From the NCBI GenBank assembly GCA_024743215.1, contig JANSWZ010000001.1:186001-250000 (forward strand): 64,000 nt of DNA, read 5' to 3'. Below the pieces are notes generated by a model. That model was not told where the DNA came from. It worked only from the letters and a program-made list of their open reading frames with translations, and ran no database searches. Every line of letters starts with the position of its first letter. The first letter of the stretch is position 1. The translations under genes and the position numbers were made by a program. This document shows, one piece after another, positions 54,533 through 64,000 of this stretch. The stretch is from Alphaproteobacteria bacterium. GTDB lineage: Bacteria > Pseudomonadota > Alphaproteobacteria > Rhizobiales > GCA-2746425.

Positions 54533-54952
54533 CGTTTGAAGCGCTGGTTTTGCGGGCCTGAACACGGAGTAAACACTGACGGGATTCTGGCAATTCAAAT
54601 TGAACTGTGTTAGCAAGCCCGTCATTCTGAGGTTGACGTGGCGTTGATGCGGTATTACGTGCTGCCGGGAACTGGGCAATGGTGTTAATTGTCATGCAGG
54701 AGAGAGCCATACTGGCTCTTCTCTGGATCGGTTATGCCAGGCCAAAGAACAGTTGAATAATCCTGCTTGGGTTTTGGTGTATCAAACATTAAGCTGGGAA
54801 AACATAGAATCACCGGCGCATTGAGAGCGCTCAAACGGTGTTCTGGGACAGTTGCGTGAGAATGCACTCGTAGCAAATGTAACGGAATTGCCGGTGTGTA
54901 GTATTATTTGAGCAACCGTGAAATCGCGGTGAAGGAATGAGGAAAGTAACTT
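54533..54952. other. Long fabG-acpP intergenic region
   Basis: 420 bases with no gene recognised. It includes a short hairpin, AGAGCCA (54703-54709) with TGGCTCT (54713-54719), with a T-rich but broken tail, which may attenuate fabG transcripts. It should also hold an acpP promoter, which would explain the high expression expected of ACP. Confidence 0.55.
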
Positions 54953-55192
54953 ATGAGCAATGTTGCCGACAAGGTAAAAGAAATTGTGGTTGGCCATCTC
55001 GATGCCGATCCTGACAAGGTGACAACTGAAGCCAGCTTCATCGAAGATCTGGGCGCAGACAGCCTCGATACTGTTGAATTGGTCATGAAGTTCGAAGAAG
55101 CCTTCGAAATTACCATTCCTGACGAAGCTGCGGAATCCATTGTGACCGTTGGCGATGCCGTCAAATTCATTGAGTCTCAGGCAGACGCATAA
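54953..55192 (+). CDS. acpP: Acyl carrier protein (AcpP)
   Basis: 79 residues, strongly acidic. The phosphopantetheine-bearing Ser37 is in [23 protein letters not shown] upstream of the ATG fits a strong ribosome-binding site. It carries growing acyl chains for the fab enzymes and lipid A synthesis. Confidence 0.98.
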   Translation: MSNVADKVKEIVVGHLDADPDKVTTEASFIEDLGADSLDTVELVMKFEEAFEITIPDEAAESIVTVGDAVKFIESQADA

Positions 55193-55292
55193 TTTGGATT
55201 GCAACGATGCAGCCACAGCATGCTTTCTTTGGCCTGCTGTGGATTGACCGGCATATGCCGATGAATTTTTCAGCTCAGCGGTTGGGTGGATT

Positions 55293-56555
55293 ATGAGACG
55301 TGTGGTTGTAACTGGCCTGGGCACGGTCAATCCGCTTGGCTGCGGAGTTGAAGTTTCATGGTCAAATCTAATTGCCGGGAAAAGCGGTGCTTCACGTGTG
55401 GAGCGCTTCCAGGTTGATGATCTGGCTTGTAAAATTGCCTGTCATATTCCCCATGGTGACGGGTCTAACGGCACCTATAATGCCGATGACTGGATGGCTC
55501 CGAAGGAGCAACGCAAGGTCGACAATTTCATTGTCTATGCCATGGCTGCCGCGCAGCAGGCTCTGGATGATGCGGACTGGCATCCAAGTTCTTATGAGGA
55601 TCAAACTGCCTCAGGAGTCCTGATCGGTTCGGGTATCGGCGGCCTTGAAGGCATAGAAACAGCCTCACATGTCTTGAGAGACAGCGGTCCGCGGCGTATC
55701 AGCCCGTTCTTTATTCCTGGCAGATTGATCAATCTTGCCTCAGGCTATGTGTCGATAAAGCACGGCCTGAAAGGCCCCAATCATTCTGTTGTTACAGCCT
55801 GTTCAACAGGGGCGCATGCCATTGGTGATGCCGGGCGATTTATTGCTCTGGGCGACGCTGACGTGATGGTTGCTGGTGGATCTGAGTCGCCGGTCTGTCG
55901 GTTGTCCCTTGCCGGCTTTGCTGCATGTCGCGCTCTTTCTACCGGTTTTAATGACGATCCGACCCGCGCTTCACGGCCTTATGACAGAGACCGGGATGGA
56001 TTTGTGATGGGAGAAGGTGCAGGGGTTGTCGTTCTTGAAGAGTACGAGCATGCCAAGGCGCGCGGAGCAAAAATCTACGGCGAACTGATCGGATATGGCT
56101 TATCTGGTGATGCTCACCATATTACAGCTCCGGCCGATGATGGGGATGGAGCTTATCGCTGTATGAAGGCTGCGCTGAAGCGCGCCAACCTGACCGCATC
56201 TGATCTCGATTATGTCAATGCGCATGGCACATCAACGCCGCTTGGGGACGAGATTGAGTTGCGTGCCGTCGAACGTCTGGTTGAAGACAGTGCAGAGAAC
56301 CTGACAATGTCTGCGACCAAATCGGCAACCGGACATCTGCTGGGAGCAGCAGGCGCGATTGAAGCCATTTTCTCGCTTTTAGCCATCCGGGATGATATCG
56401 TTCCGCCGACATTGAATCTTGACAATCCATCAGTTGAAACAAAAATTGACCTTGTGCCAAAAACAGCTAAGAAAAAGTCGATTTCTGTTGCCCTATCAAA
56501 CTCGTTCGGATTCGGCGGCACCAATGCATCGCTTATTTTTCGGGATGTTGACTGA
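55293..56555 (+). CDS. fabF: 3-oxoacyl-ACP synthase II (FabF)
   Basis: 420 residues. The active-site Cys170 is in VTACSTGAHAIGDA; catalytic histidines lie in NAHGTSTPLGD and ATGHLLGAAG; FGFGGTNAS closes the fold. It condenses malonyl-ACP with acyl-ACP. It follows acpP after 100 bases; an eight-base hairpin (55213-55242) separates them. Confidence 0.97.
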   Translation: MRRVVVTGLGTVNPLGCGVEVSWSNLIAGKSGASRVERFQVDDLACKIACHIPHGDGSNGTYNADDWMAPKEQRKVDNFIVYAMAAAQQALDDADWHPSSYEDQTASGVLIGSGIGGLEGIETASHVLRDSGPRRISPFFIPGRLINLASGYVSIKHGLKGPNHSVVTACSTGAHAIGDAGRFIALGDADVMVAGGSESPVCRLSLAGFAACRALSTGFNDDPTRASRPYDRDRDGFVMGEGAGVVVLEEYEHAKARGAKIYGELIGYGLSGDAHHITAPADDGDGAYRCMKAALKRANLTASDLDYVNAHGTSTPLGDEIELRAVERLVEDSAENLTMSATKSATGHLLGAAGAIEAIFSLLAIRDDIVPPTLNLDNPSVETKIDLVPKTAKKKSISVALSNSFGFGGTNASLIFRDVD

Positions 56556-56600
56556 CCGGTATTAGTCGGTTGAACTCAACCCCAATTTGGAGACCAATTG

Positions 56601-57776
56601 ATGACACGATCCAGGCGTGGTTCCAGGGATTCAGGGCACGACCGGCTTGATTTTGACAGTGATGATCGCCGCTACACACCACGTAGTGCGCGACAATCCT
56701 TGCAGTCTGAAATTGCTCCACCACCACCGTCTGGGCATAAGCGCGGACGTCATCCTATTGTCTTTCTCCTGAATTTCTTGCTGATGTCAGCCGTGTTTCT
56801 GGTGGTTGGGTTGGGTGCGCTGTTGTATTATGGAAAGTCGATTTACGAAGCAGATGGACCTCTTACGGTCGATAAAACCGTGCTTGTCGAGCGCGGGATG
56901 AACACACAGACCATCGCCAATCTGCTGGATGAAACGAACGTCATCAACAACAAGATCCTGTTCCTGGCAAGTGTGCGTGTAACAGAAGCGCGCGGTCGTT
57001 TGAAAGCTGGCGAGTATTTGTTTGAAGAGGGTGTCTCCATGTCGGACGTGGTTGCGCGTCTGGTTGAGGGCAAATCAATTCTTCATTCGGTTACTGTCCC
57101 AGAAGGGCGAACGTCCAAGCAGATTGTCGATATCCTGAACGGAGATTCTGTTCTCACAGGTGAAATCGTCGACATTCCGGCTGAAGGCACGCTTTTGCCA
57201 GAGACATATAAATTCACCCGTGGCGACAATCGCGCCCAGATACTGGAGCGGATGCGGACCGCTCGGGACCGTGCTGTTTCTGACGTATGGTCCCGACGTT
57301 CGCCAGATTTGCCGATTTCAACACCCGAAGAAATGGTAATTCTGGCCAGCATTGTTGAAAAGGAAACGGCGCTTGCAGATGAACGTCCGCGCGTGGCATC
57401 GGTGTTTATCAACAGGCTGAAGCAGGGCATGCGTTTGCAGACTGATCCAACTGTTATCTATGGGATTGTTGGTGGGGAAGGCTCCCTTGGGCGACCTATT
57501 TCCCGCGCTGACCTGCGCGCTGAAAACCCCTATAATACCTACGTTATTGATGGACTGCCGCCCGGGCCTATTGCCAATCCGGGACGTGCTGCACTCGAGG
57601 CCGTTATCAACCCTGCACGCACGGATGATTTGTTTTTTGTTGCTGATGGATCCGGCGGGCACGCTTTTGCAAAGACCTTTGCAGAGCATCAGGCCAATGT
57701 ACGAAAGTGGCGACAGATTGAGCGCGACAGAGCAGCTCAAGCTGAAGTGACAGACGAGGACAGCGCAGAAAACTAG
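56601..57776 (+). CDS. mltG: Endolytic murein transglycosylase MltG
   Basis: 391 residues. A basic cytoplasmic N-terminus of about 50 residues precedes one transmembrane helix (about 52-74), then the YceG domain. The catalytic Glu lies in ASIVEKETALADERPRVASV, followed by FINRLKQGMRLQTDPTVIYG. It cuts nascent glycan strands in the periplasm and sets their length. The ATG at 56601 has GGAG eight bases upstream. It follows fabF as in many alphaproteobacteria. Confidence 0.95.
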   Translation: MTRSRRGSRDSGHDRLDFDSDDRRYTPRSARQSLQSEIAPPPPSGHKRGRHPIVFLLNFLLMSAVFLVVGLGALLYYGKSIYEADGPLTVDKTVLVERGMNTQTIANLLDETNVINNKILFLASVRVTEARGRLKAGEYLFEEGVSMSDVVARLVEGKSILHSVTVPEGRTSKQIVDILNGDSVLTGEIVDIPAEGTLLPETYKFTRGDNRAQILERMRTARDRAVSDVWSRRSPDLPISTPEEMVILASIVEKETALADERPRVASVFINRLKQGMRLQTDPTVIYGIVGGEGSLGRPISRADLRAENPYNTYVIDGLPPGPIANPGRAALEAVINPARTDDLFFVADGSGGHAFAKTFAEHQANVRKWRQIERDRAAQAEVTDEDSAEN

Positions 57777-57832
57777 TATGCGTTGGTAATAGCGACGGTG
57801 TCTTCCAGTCGCGGTGAAGTGGGGCTTTCATA

Positions 57833-58720
57833 ATGGCGATAAGCAGCATGACTGGTTATGGCCGGTCTGAAGGGACATTTGAAGACCGAAGCTGGTATTG
57901 GGAATTACGGTCTGTAAATGGTCGTGGCCTCGATCTGAAATTCAGACTGCCTAATGGCTTCGATGTTGTTGAACAGACCTGTCGGAAACACGCACAATCG
58001 GTGCTTGGACGCGGAAATCTTCAATGCAATCTCTCCATGGGATTTAGTGAAGGCAGGCCGGCGTTTTCCATAAATGAAGCGGCATTGACACAGGCCCTTG
58101 CTCATATATCTGCAATTGGAAATCGTGTTGAGGTAACCCCTCCGACTGCTGCAGAAGTGTTGGCGATGCCCGGCGTTCTGGAACGGACGGCCGATGAACG
58201 CGATGCCGCAGGCCTTGAGGAACTATCGCTTGCGCTGATAGAAAGCTTCCGTGAGGCCTTGCAGGCTCTTCTTGAAGCCCGTCGGGCGGAAGGCGCACAC
58301 CTTCATAAAGTTGTTTCCGGCCTTGTCGAGCAGATTGCAGGCCTTACCCAACAAGCCGTCGACAATCCGGCGCGAACACCTGAGGCCATCCAGGTGCGGA
58401 TCAGAAAGCAGATTTCGCTGTTGTCCGGCGGACAGGCCAAACTGGATGAGGAACGGCTTCATCAGGAAGCGATGCTGATTGCGACCAAAGCTGACATCCA
58501 GGAAGAGCTGGATCGATTGAAAGCCCATATTGCCGCTGCAATTGACTTGTTGAATCAGGAACAGCCTGTCGGACGAAAATTTGACTTTCTGACGCAGGAG
58601 TTCAATCGGGAGGCCAATACGCTTTGCTCTAAATCGAATGATGCAAATTTGACGAAAATTGGCCTTGCGCTGAAAGCTGTTGTCGATCAAATGCGCGAGC
58701 AGATACAGAACATCGAATAG
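57833..58720 (+). CDS. YicC-family endoribonuclease
   Basis: 295 residues. MTGYGRSEG at the N-terminus and the C-terminal KFDFLTQEFNREANTLCSKSND are the family hallmarks. YicC-type proteins have been characterised as endoribonucleases linked to small-RNA turnover and stationary-phase survival. It is eight bases before gmk, with which it is paired in many bacteria. Confidence 0.93.
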   Translation: MAISSMTGYGRSEGTFEDRSWYWELRSVNGRGLDLKFRLPNGFDVVEQTCRKHAQSVLGRGNLQCNLSMGFSEGRPAFSINEAALTQALAHISAIGNRVEVTPPTAAEVLAMPGVLERTADERDAAGLEELSLALIESFREALQALLEARRAEGAHLHKVVSGLVEQIAGLTQQAVDNPARTPEAIQVRIRKQISLLSGGQAKLDEERLHQEAMLIATKADIQEELDRLKAHIAAAIDLLNQEQPVGRKFDFLTQEFNREANTLCSKSNDANLTKIGLALKAVVDQMREQIQNIE

Positions 58721-58728
58721 GAATCCAG

Positions 58729-59376
58729 ATGCGAAACAGCTCAGCCAGCACGATAGACCGCCGTGGCGTCATGCTTGTTCTGTCGTCCCCATCAGGTGCC
58801 GGAAAATCCAGCATTGCGGTACAAATTCTCAGCCAGAACACGGAAATCGAATTGTCTGTGTCAGTGACGACGCGGGAACAGCGTCCCAGCGAGATTGATG
58901 GAACGCATTATCATTTTATAGATCAGAAGAAATTTTCGGTCATGCGTGACCGCAATGAATTGCTGGAATGGGCCGAGGTCCATGGCAATTTCTATGGAAC
59001 GCCCAGAGACCCGGTCGAAGAAGCGCTTTCTGCGGGGCGGGACGTTCTGTTTGATATTGACTGGCAGGGTACAAAACAGCTGCACGAAAAAATGCCGGAA
59101 GACCTGGTGCGGATTTTTGTCCTGCCGCCTTCCATTGATGAGTTGAAGGCACGGCTTGAACGCCGTGCAGAAGACAGTGCAGACGTGATTGCAAAGCGGC
59201 TGGCAAACTCTGCTCTGGAGATGGAGCAATGGTCTGAGTATGACTATGTCATCATCAATGAAAAGCTGGAATTGTCTTTCGAACGGGTTCAGTCCATTTT
59301 GCATGCAGAACGCATGCGCCGTGACCGTGTGGTAGGCATGAACATGTTTGTTGAAGGGCTCATCAGCCAGCTTTAA
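58729..59376 (+). CDS. gmk: Guanylate kinase (Gmk)
   Basis: 215 residues. The P-loop [12 protein letters not shown] (about 18-28), [16 protein letters not shown]-binding region and DIDWQGTKQ are present. It makes GDP from GMP. It overlaps by four bases, tail to tail, with rsmA on the other strand. Confidence 0.97.
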   Translation: MRNSSASTIDRRGVMLVLSSPSGAGKSSIAVQILSQNTEIELSVSVTTREQRPSEIDGTHYHFIDQKKFSVMRDRNELLEWAEVHGNFYGTPRDPVEEALSAGRDVLFDIDWQGTKQLHEKMPEDLVRIFVLPPSIDELKARLERRAEDSADVIAKRLANSALEMEQWSEYDYVIINEKLELSFERVQSILHAERMRRDRVVGMNMFVEGLISQL

Positions 59377-60224
59377 GTGACGGTTTTGGCTGCATCAAGT
59401 GCATTTGCCAAAGCGACAAAGCCGGTGACGGGAATCTGCTCTGCGCGTTCCATTGGCGAAATTCCCGTCTGTTCGAATATCTCACTGGTCACACCGACCG
59501 ACTTCAGGCTTTGGCGCAGCATTTTCCGTCTTTGTCCGAAGGCTGCCGCAGTTACCTTTGACAGGCTTTTCAGAAGGCAGGGTAATGGCTCTGCGCGCGG
59601 CTCAAGATGCACAACACTGGATGTTACCTTGGGCGGTGGCGTGAAGGCTTTTGCGGGTATGTCGAACAAAAGTTCGGTTGTGCAGCGCCATTGTGCCAAT
59701 ACCGCCAAACGCCCATAGGTGCGGCTGCCGGGCGCTGCAACAATGCGCTCAGCGACTTCTTTTTGGAACATCAGCGTCATTGATGCAAAGAAAGGCGGCC
59801 ACGGCTCGGCCTCCAGCCAACTCACCAGCAATGGTGTCGCAATATTATAGGGCAGATTGGCTATAATCCGGGTTTGAAGCTGTGGAGCCAGCTCTGGTTG
59901 ATCCTGAAGGGCATCGCCAGCGATTATGTGCAATTTTCCTGGATAGTGGGCCGATATCTGTTCAAGTGCCCGAAGACAGCGATCATCCCTCTCAATCACG
60001 GTGACGCTTGCCGGGTTCTCTTTCAAGATGGCCCTCGTCAATCCCCCGGGACCAGGGCCGATCTCCAATATGTGCGCGTCTTTCAAGCGACCTGCACTGC
60101 GGGCGATCCGGCTTGTCAAATTCAGATCCAGAAGAAAATTCTGACCCAGTGATTTCTTGGGATGGAGATCAAGTTGCGCCAAGACATCCCGCAATGGAGG
60201 CAGGGCGTCGAATGAATGGCTCAT
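59373..60224 (-). CDS. rsmA: 16S rRNA dimethyladenosine transferase (RsmA/KsgA)
   Basis: 283 residues. SAM-binding motif [16 protein letters not shown], then [11 protein letters not shown] carrying the catalytic NLPY. It dimethylates two adjacent adenosines near the 3' end of 16S r[14 protein letters not shown] near residue 23 is diagnostic. It overlaps pdxA by four bases. Confidence 0.97.
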   Translation of the reverse strand: MSHSFDALPPLRDVLAQLDLHPKKSLGQNFLLDLNLTSRIARSAGRLKDAHILEIGPGPGGLTRAILKENPASVTVIERDDRCLRALEQISAHYPGKLHIIAGDALQDQPELAPQLQTRIIANLPYNIATPLLVSWLEAEPWPPFFASMTLMFQKEVAERIVAAPGSRTYGRLAVLAQWRCTTELLFDIPAKAFTPPPKVTSSVVHLEPRAEPLPCLLKSLSKVTAAAFGQRRKMLRQSLKSVGVTSEIFEQTGISPMERAEQIPVTGFVALANALDAAKTVT

Positions 60225-61228
60225 GTATTGGCCTTTGTTGTCATGGCATGCGCCATACGGACGGCGTTTATGAGGCTGTCAGGACGGGCGTTGTTTTTTC
60301 CCGCGATATCGAGCGCTGTACCGTGATCAGGCGACGTGCGCACGAATGGCAGTCCGAGTGTGACATTGACACCTTCATCAAAAGCCAGTGTCTTTGCCGG
60401 GATCAGCGCCTGATCATGATACATGCAGACTGCCACATCATAGGTCGCGCGCGCGCGCGTGTGAAACATGGTATCCGCAGGCAAGGGGCCTTGAACATCC
60501 AAGCCATCCTTGCGCAGTTCTTCCAGTGCCGGTGAAATTACGGTCTGTTCCTCATGGCCCATGGCGCCGTCTTCTCCGGCATGCGGATTCAGCCCGGCGA
60601 CTGCAATGCGCGGTGTTTTGATTCCGAACCGTGCGGTCATCTCTGAATGACAGATCCGTATTGTTGCCTTGATCAATTCGCCATTGAGTTGAGCAGGCAC
60701 ATGGGCAATTGGTATGTGAATGGTCACGGGGACCGTACGCAGGCTGTCGGATGCAATCATCATGACGGGAGTATGGGATTGACCGGTATGCCGGGTCGCC
60801 AATGTGGCAAGATATTCGGTATGACCCGGGTGGGTAAAACCGGCCTCATAAAGGTTTTTCTTGTGAATGGGGCAGGTTACCAACCCTGAAAAATCTCCCT
60901 TGATGACCCCGGCAACAGCCTGATCAATGAATTCAATGACGGCCACCCCATTTGCGGCCTGTAAAACACCGCAGCAATCAGGACTGGCAACTGGAAGGTT
61001 GATCACCGGTATACCGGTTGAATCGGCCTGAGGTATCGCATGCTTTTCAACTGGTGATATGGGGACATCAATGCCCAAAGCTGTTGCGCGCAGTGCGAGC
61101 GTGTCGATACAGCCAAACACGGTGAATGGTGGCAAGTTCAACTGGTCTCGCTGCTGCCAAAGGGAAAGCACCAAATCAGGCCCTATGCCTGATGGCTCGC
61201 CCATGGTCAACGCCAAAGGATTGGTCAC
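60221..61228 (-). CDS. pdxA: 4-hydroxythreonine-4-phosphate dehydrogenase (PdxA)
   Basis: 335 residues. [10 protein letters not shown] at the start, GHTEYLA with a metal-binding His, and [13 protein letters not shown] and [11 protein letters not shown] supply the other metal and NAD-site residues. It acts in vitamin B6 synthesis. It is between rsmA and the SurA-like gene, the usual lptD-surA-pdxA-rsmA order. Confidence 0.96.
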   Translation of the reverse strand: MTNPLALTMGEPSGIGPDLVLSLWQQRDQLNLPPFTVFGCIDTLALRATALGIDVPISPVEKHAIPQADSTGIPVINLPVASPDCCGVLQAANGVAVIEFIDQAVAGVIKGDFSGLVTCPIHKKNLYEAGFTHPGHTEYLATLATRHTGQSHTPVMMIASDSLRTVPVTIHIPIAHVPAQLNGELIKATIRICHSEMTARFGIKTPRIAVAGLNPHAGEDGAMGHEEQTVISPALEELRKDGLDVQGPLPADTMFHTRARATYDVAVCMYHDQALIPAKTLAFDEGVNVTLGLPFVRTSPDHGTALDIAGKNNARPDSLINAVRMAHAMTTKANT

Positions 61229-61252
61229 AGATTACAGCCGGCAGCTTGGGTG

Positions 61253-62176
61253 TTAGCGGATATCAATGACTGCGTCCTGTCGCAGATCGCGAATATAACG
61301 GCGCGCCAGCAATTGACCCTCTTTGTCCATCATTTCTGTGCGAATTTCATCGAGAGCAGCGGTATCGCTGGCAATTTCGCGAATGTTACAGATAACAAGC
61401 ATCTCAAAACCTTCCTTGATGGGGGCTGGTTCTGTGGATTGACCAATCTGCAATGGGTCGAGTCTTTCAAGCAGGGGGCCAGACAATTGAGATTCATCGC
61501 GTCGGCCAACGGTTTTGACCACCACGTCCTGCATACCCTCGATCTGATCAAGCACGGCATCGCATCCCGCAATGGTCGGTCTGAACCGCTCAGCACGTTT
61601 CTTAATTGCGCTTCTATCTGAGTCGCTTGAGCCCTTTGGCACAATGAAGATAACCTGCTTCAGCGTGAATTCCCTGACCTGGCGCTCGGTGTCGCCTCGG
61701 GCACGTGCTGAAGCTACGACTTCTGCTTCTTCGACCTTGACGGTGCCACGGAACCTTGCGCGCACAGTCCTTGCCCAGGCCAACTCCGCTCTGAGCCTGC
61801 TTTTCAGGGCATTGGCGCTGACACCTGACTTGCTGAGCGCTTGGCCCAGCTGAGACGGGCTCATCTTTGTTCGGCTAGCGATGCTTGCAAAAGCGCTGTC
61901 GACTTCCTGGGGTGTTGGATTGATGCCGCGTCGCGTGGCTTCGCCCAGCTTCAATTTTTCTTCAATCAGTTCTTTAAGAGCTTTTGAGCGCGAGCCAGTG
62001 CGGGTCGTCAATTTTAACAGCTTGGTCCGCTGATCAAGCTCGTAGCTGGTGATTGGATCATCGTTTACGAGCGCTACAATCTTGCTTTGTGCATGGGCTG
62101 AAAATCCAACGGAGACAAACAGACAAGCGAGCGCTGCAAATGCAAAACTGCGTAAGGAATAGGGGACAGACAACAT
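61253..62176 (-). CDS. SurA-like periplasmic chaperone / peptidylprolyl isomerase
   Basis: 307 residues from the ATG at 62176. The signal peptide ends near AHA-QS. A SurA N-terminal segment is seen in IVALVNDDPITSYELDQRTKL, and a short parvulin-like part from about residue 160. It is shorter than E. coli SurA, with a single degenerate isomerase domain, as usual in alphaproteobacteria. It should chaperone outer-membrane proteins including LptD, which is encoded just upstream. Confidence 0.88.
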   Translation of the reverse strand: MLSVPYSLRSFAFAALACLFVSVGFSAHAQSKIVALVNDDPITSYELDQRTKLLKLTTRTGSRSKALKELIEEKLKLGEATRRGINPTPQEVDSAFASIASRTKMSPSQLGQALSKSGVSANALKSRLRAELAWARTVRARFRGTVKVEEAEVVASARARGDTERQVREFTLKQVIFIVPKGSSDSDRSAIKKRAERFRPTIAGCDAVLDQIEGMQDVVVKTVGRRDESQLSGPLLERLDPLQIGQSTEPAPIKEGFEMLVICNIREIASDTAALDEIRTEMMDKEGQLLARRYIRDLRQDAVIDIR

Positions 62177-62296
62177 GAAAATGCCCTTATGAGTAACATG
62201 GGTGTTTGGGTACATTAACCAAAACTGATTTCAGACGTAAACATTTGCCACGCAGATTGGGGTAAAATGAGGCGACCCATCCAAGGAATAAATGTC

Positions 62297-64000
62297 CTAA
62301 TAGCTTGAACTGTCGCTATCGTCTCCGCCCAGATCCTGACTGATCTCTCCACCGCCAATAGTTTTCAGATTGACCCGCAGATAGATTTGTTGATCGCTCT
62401 CAAGATCGGTATAGCGATCATGGGTTTCTGAATAGGTGAGCGAAATTGCAAAACATTCGTCGTCATATGCAATGCCAAGACTATCGCTGACTGCGCCATT
62501 GTTCTCAATGTCGTATCGCATATCACCAAATACGCGCCAGTTTTCGTTGATCTGAAGCGATGCAGAGGCCCGAATTTCCTCGCGGTCATCGACGATGCCC
62601 AAATTAGGTTGCGAATTGAAATAGGCATAGCCAAGTGAGCCCGCGATAAATCCGCGCTTGCCGCTGGCTGTGATTTCCGTGCGATTAACAGCCAAATCGT
62701 CTGAATCCAGCCGCAAAAAGGCATCAAGACGAAGGTCATTGGGTGTGTCAATCGTGAACCGTCCGATGAAATCCGAGCGATCAGATTCCAGACCACTGTC
62801 CAGACCGGTCGCTGCAACATCGGGATTGGCAAACGAGTTCGTTCCAAACAGATGGAATGATTGACCCAGTACAGTCCTGATAGAGACGCCATTGTTCAAA
62901 TTTGCGCGGTGAATAATACCGATATTTGCGCGCGAACCACCTTCGATGCGGTCATATCCAGAGAATTTATTGACGCTGAACAAATTGGTATCGTCGAACA
63001 CCAGACTCTGAGCGTCTTCATTCGGCAGAGAGCCCAACTGGTTTTCATTACTGCGCAGAATAATCTGAGCAACCGGCTCGAAACGCTGTGTTCCCCAAGT
63101 ATGCTGGCTGATGAGCGGCCAGCGCCATTCAACACCTGCCAATGCCAATCCACGAAACGCCTCATCGTCCTCAATGAAGCTTGCCAGTGGCTCGCCATTT
63201 TCCAACCAGAATGCGTCGCCACGTAGCGATGCAAAAGGTGTAAACAGTTGACCCATTGGACCGACAAGCGTTTTCTGCCAAGTCGCTTCGAGGGACAGAC
63301 GGGTATAGGTTCCTTTTGGCCCTAAAATACGGCCCGTTGTGCTGCCATTGCTGCTGCCAAAATCGGTGTTTTCTCGCGACAGGCTGGTAAAATTGACATC
63401 GAATGACAATTCGCCGTCCAGAACCGGATCTCCAAATACCAGATTGTAATCCAGCACTGGATGTACAATTGCCTGCTCTTCCTGGAAATCTGTTCCAACA
63501 CTGTCTTCCAGATCCTCGCTCAAAACTCGGAAATGGTATCCACGCAAGTCAAAGTAGTTCCGCTCGCTCTGACCCGTCAGATAGAGCGTCGAAACGGCTT
63601 CCTGAGTGTCAGAATCGTCCAGATCATAGTCGCGGGTGAAGGTACGGTCACTGATTGCAGTGACATCCCAACCCCATTTCCATTGCTGGTTGATGTTGAA
63701 TTCACCGTCGGACTCCACGTAGCCGCGGAATGTCTCATCGCCCTGCAACCCTTGGAACTCGTCCGGGTCAAACTGAGCGATTCCAGCGCCACGAATACGG
63801 TAGGAGCCGGTGATTAATTTATGACGCCATTCTGCATCCAGCAACACGCCTTGTCCGGTATAGAAAGTCGGGGCAATTGTCAGATCGTAATTCGGAGCCA
63901 GATTAAAGAAGTAAGGTGTGGTCAGTCCCACGCCGAGTGAACTGCTGTAGTTCAGGCTTGGCATCAGGAAGCCGCTCTTACGCTTCACGGTTGGGTCGGC
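62297..64000 (-). CDS. lptD: LPS-assembly protein LptD (5' truncated by window)
   Basis: 567 visible residues, open to the window edge. ADPTVKRKSGFLMPSL and YSSSLGVGLTTPYFFNLAPNYDLTI are classical LptD sequence at the start of the barrel; the rest is a beta-barrel of alternating residues with many aromatic girdle positions and the OstA_C domain. LptD with LptE inserts lipopolysaccharide in the outer leaflet. The N-terminal OstA domain and signal peptide lie outside the window. Confidence 0.95.
   Translation of the reverse strand, partial: ADPTVKRKSGFLMPSLNYSSSLGVGLTTPYFFNLAPNYDLTIAPTFYTGQGVLLDAEWRHKLITGSYRIRGAGIAQFDPDEFQGLQGDETFRGYVESDGEFNINQQWKWGWDVTAISDRTFTRDYDLDDSDTQEAVSTLYLTGQSERNYFDLRGYHFRVLSEDLEDSVGTDFQEEQAIVHPVLDYNLVFGDPVLDGELSFDVNFTSLSRENTDFGSSNGSTTGRILGPKGTYTRLSLEATWQKTLVGPMGQLFTPFASLRGDAFWLENGEPLASFIEDDEAFRGLALAGVEWRWPLISQHTWGTQRFEPVAQIILRSNENQLGSLPNEDAQSLVFDDTNLFSVNKFSGYDRIEGGSRANIGIIHRANLNNGVSIRTVLGQSFHLFGTNSFANPDVAATGLDSGLESDRSDFIGRFTIDTPNDLRLDAFLRLDSDDLAVNRTEITASGKRGFIAGSLGYAYFNSQPNLGIVDDREEIRASASLQINENWRVFGDMRYDIENNGAVSDSLGIAYDDECFAISLTYSETHDRYTDLESDQQIYLRVNLKTIGGGEISQDLGGDDSDSSSY

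Noticed and set aside
55213-55242. Hairpin CCACAGCA/TGCTGTGG as terminator after acpP
   Set aside because: The 14-base loop and absence of a T-run make it too weak to call a terminator; mentioned only as context for fabF.
1-64000. tRNA, rRNA, CRISPR arrays, insertion sequences and replication origin
   Set aside because: I looked for T-loop sequences, regular direct repeats with spacers, transposase motifs and DnaA-box clusters and saw none that hold up.

Overview
The window reads as chromosomal DNA of an alphaproteobacterium of the Hyphomicrobiales (Rhizobiales) type, probably free-living or marine and of moderate GC. The evidence is a Rhizobium-style rhamnose catabolic locus (rhaD-rhaI divergent from rhaRSTPQUK) and several gene blocks typical of that order: dnaB-alr-radA-cvpA-purF, rpsF-rpsR-DUF2232-rplI, fabD-fabG-acpP-fabF-mltG-yicC-gmk, and rsmA-pdxA-surA-lptD. 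No tRNA, rRNA, CRISPR array, insertion sequence or integrase was seen. The genus is not determined.

Layout. 1-1.2 kb: 3' part of a sulfatase/phosphonate monoester hydrolase-type gene. 1.3-12.1 kb: complete L-rhamnose locus. RhaSTPQ imports rhamnose, RhaU interconverts anomers, RhaI isomerises, RhaK phosphorylates, RhaD cleaves and oxidises, and RhaR is the DeoR-type regulator. The rhaD/rhaR gap carries a striking array of 10-bp-spaced TCAATCA heptamers and a 17-bp palindrome. 12.1-15.7 kb: an unfamiliar five-gene minus-strand module with an XRE regulator and four proteins without signal peptides; two are paralogues and two have proline runs. 15.9-22.1 kb: cell-envelope and housekeeping genes (DUF3047 protein, L,D-transpeptidase, DksA/TraR zinc finger, NnrU, TPR protein, BamB, Der).

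22.2-34.7 kb is a looser accessory region: SH3 protein, ricin-like secreted protein, GFA enzyme, two serine beta-lactamase-fold hydrolases, a TetR remnant, a VOC protein, a pair of secreted unknowns, a DoxX-like/LysR divergon, a DUF1835-winged-helix pair behind a 33-bp palindrome, and an AraC-GyrI regulator. It has several non-coding stretches and a diverged dispersed repeat.

34.8-42.0 kb is a minus-strand housekeeping block (SDR, PurF, CvpA, RadA, Alr, DnaB). 42.1-50.0 kb is a second sugar-uptake locus of unknown substrate: MalK/UgpC-type ATPase divergent from a GntR regulator, HSL-type alpha/beta hydrolase, binding protein, two permeases, TIM-barrel isomerase/epimerase and Gfo/Idh/MocA dehydrogenase. 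50.1-52.5 kb holds S6, S18, a DUF2232 membrane protein and L9 with a long acidic tail. 52.8-59.4 kb holds fatty-acid synthesis (FabD, FabG, AcpP, FabF), MltG, YicC and Gmk. 59.4-64 kb holds RsmA, PdxA, a SurA-like chaperone and the 3' part of lptD, which runs off the window.

The strongest candidate for something undescribed is the 12.1-15.7 kb module. The second sugar locus and the DUF1835 pair with its palindrome follow. Functions are assigned from recognised motifs and gene order only; no database search was run.
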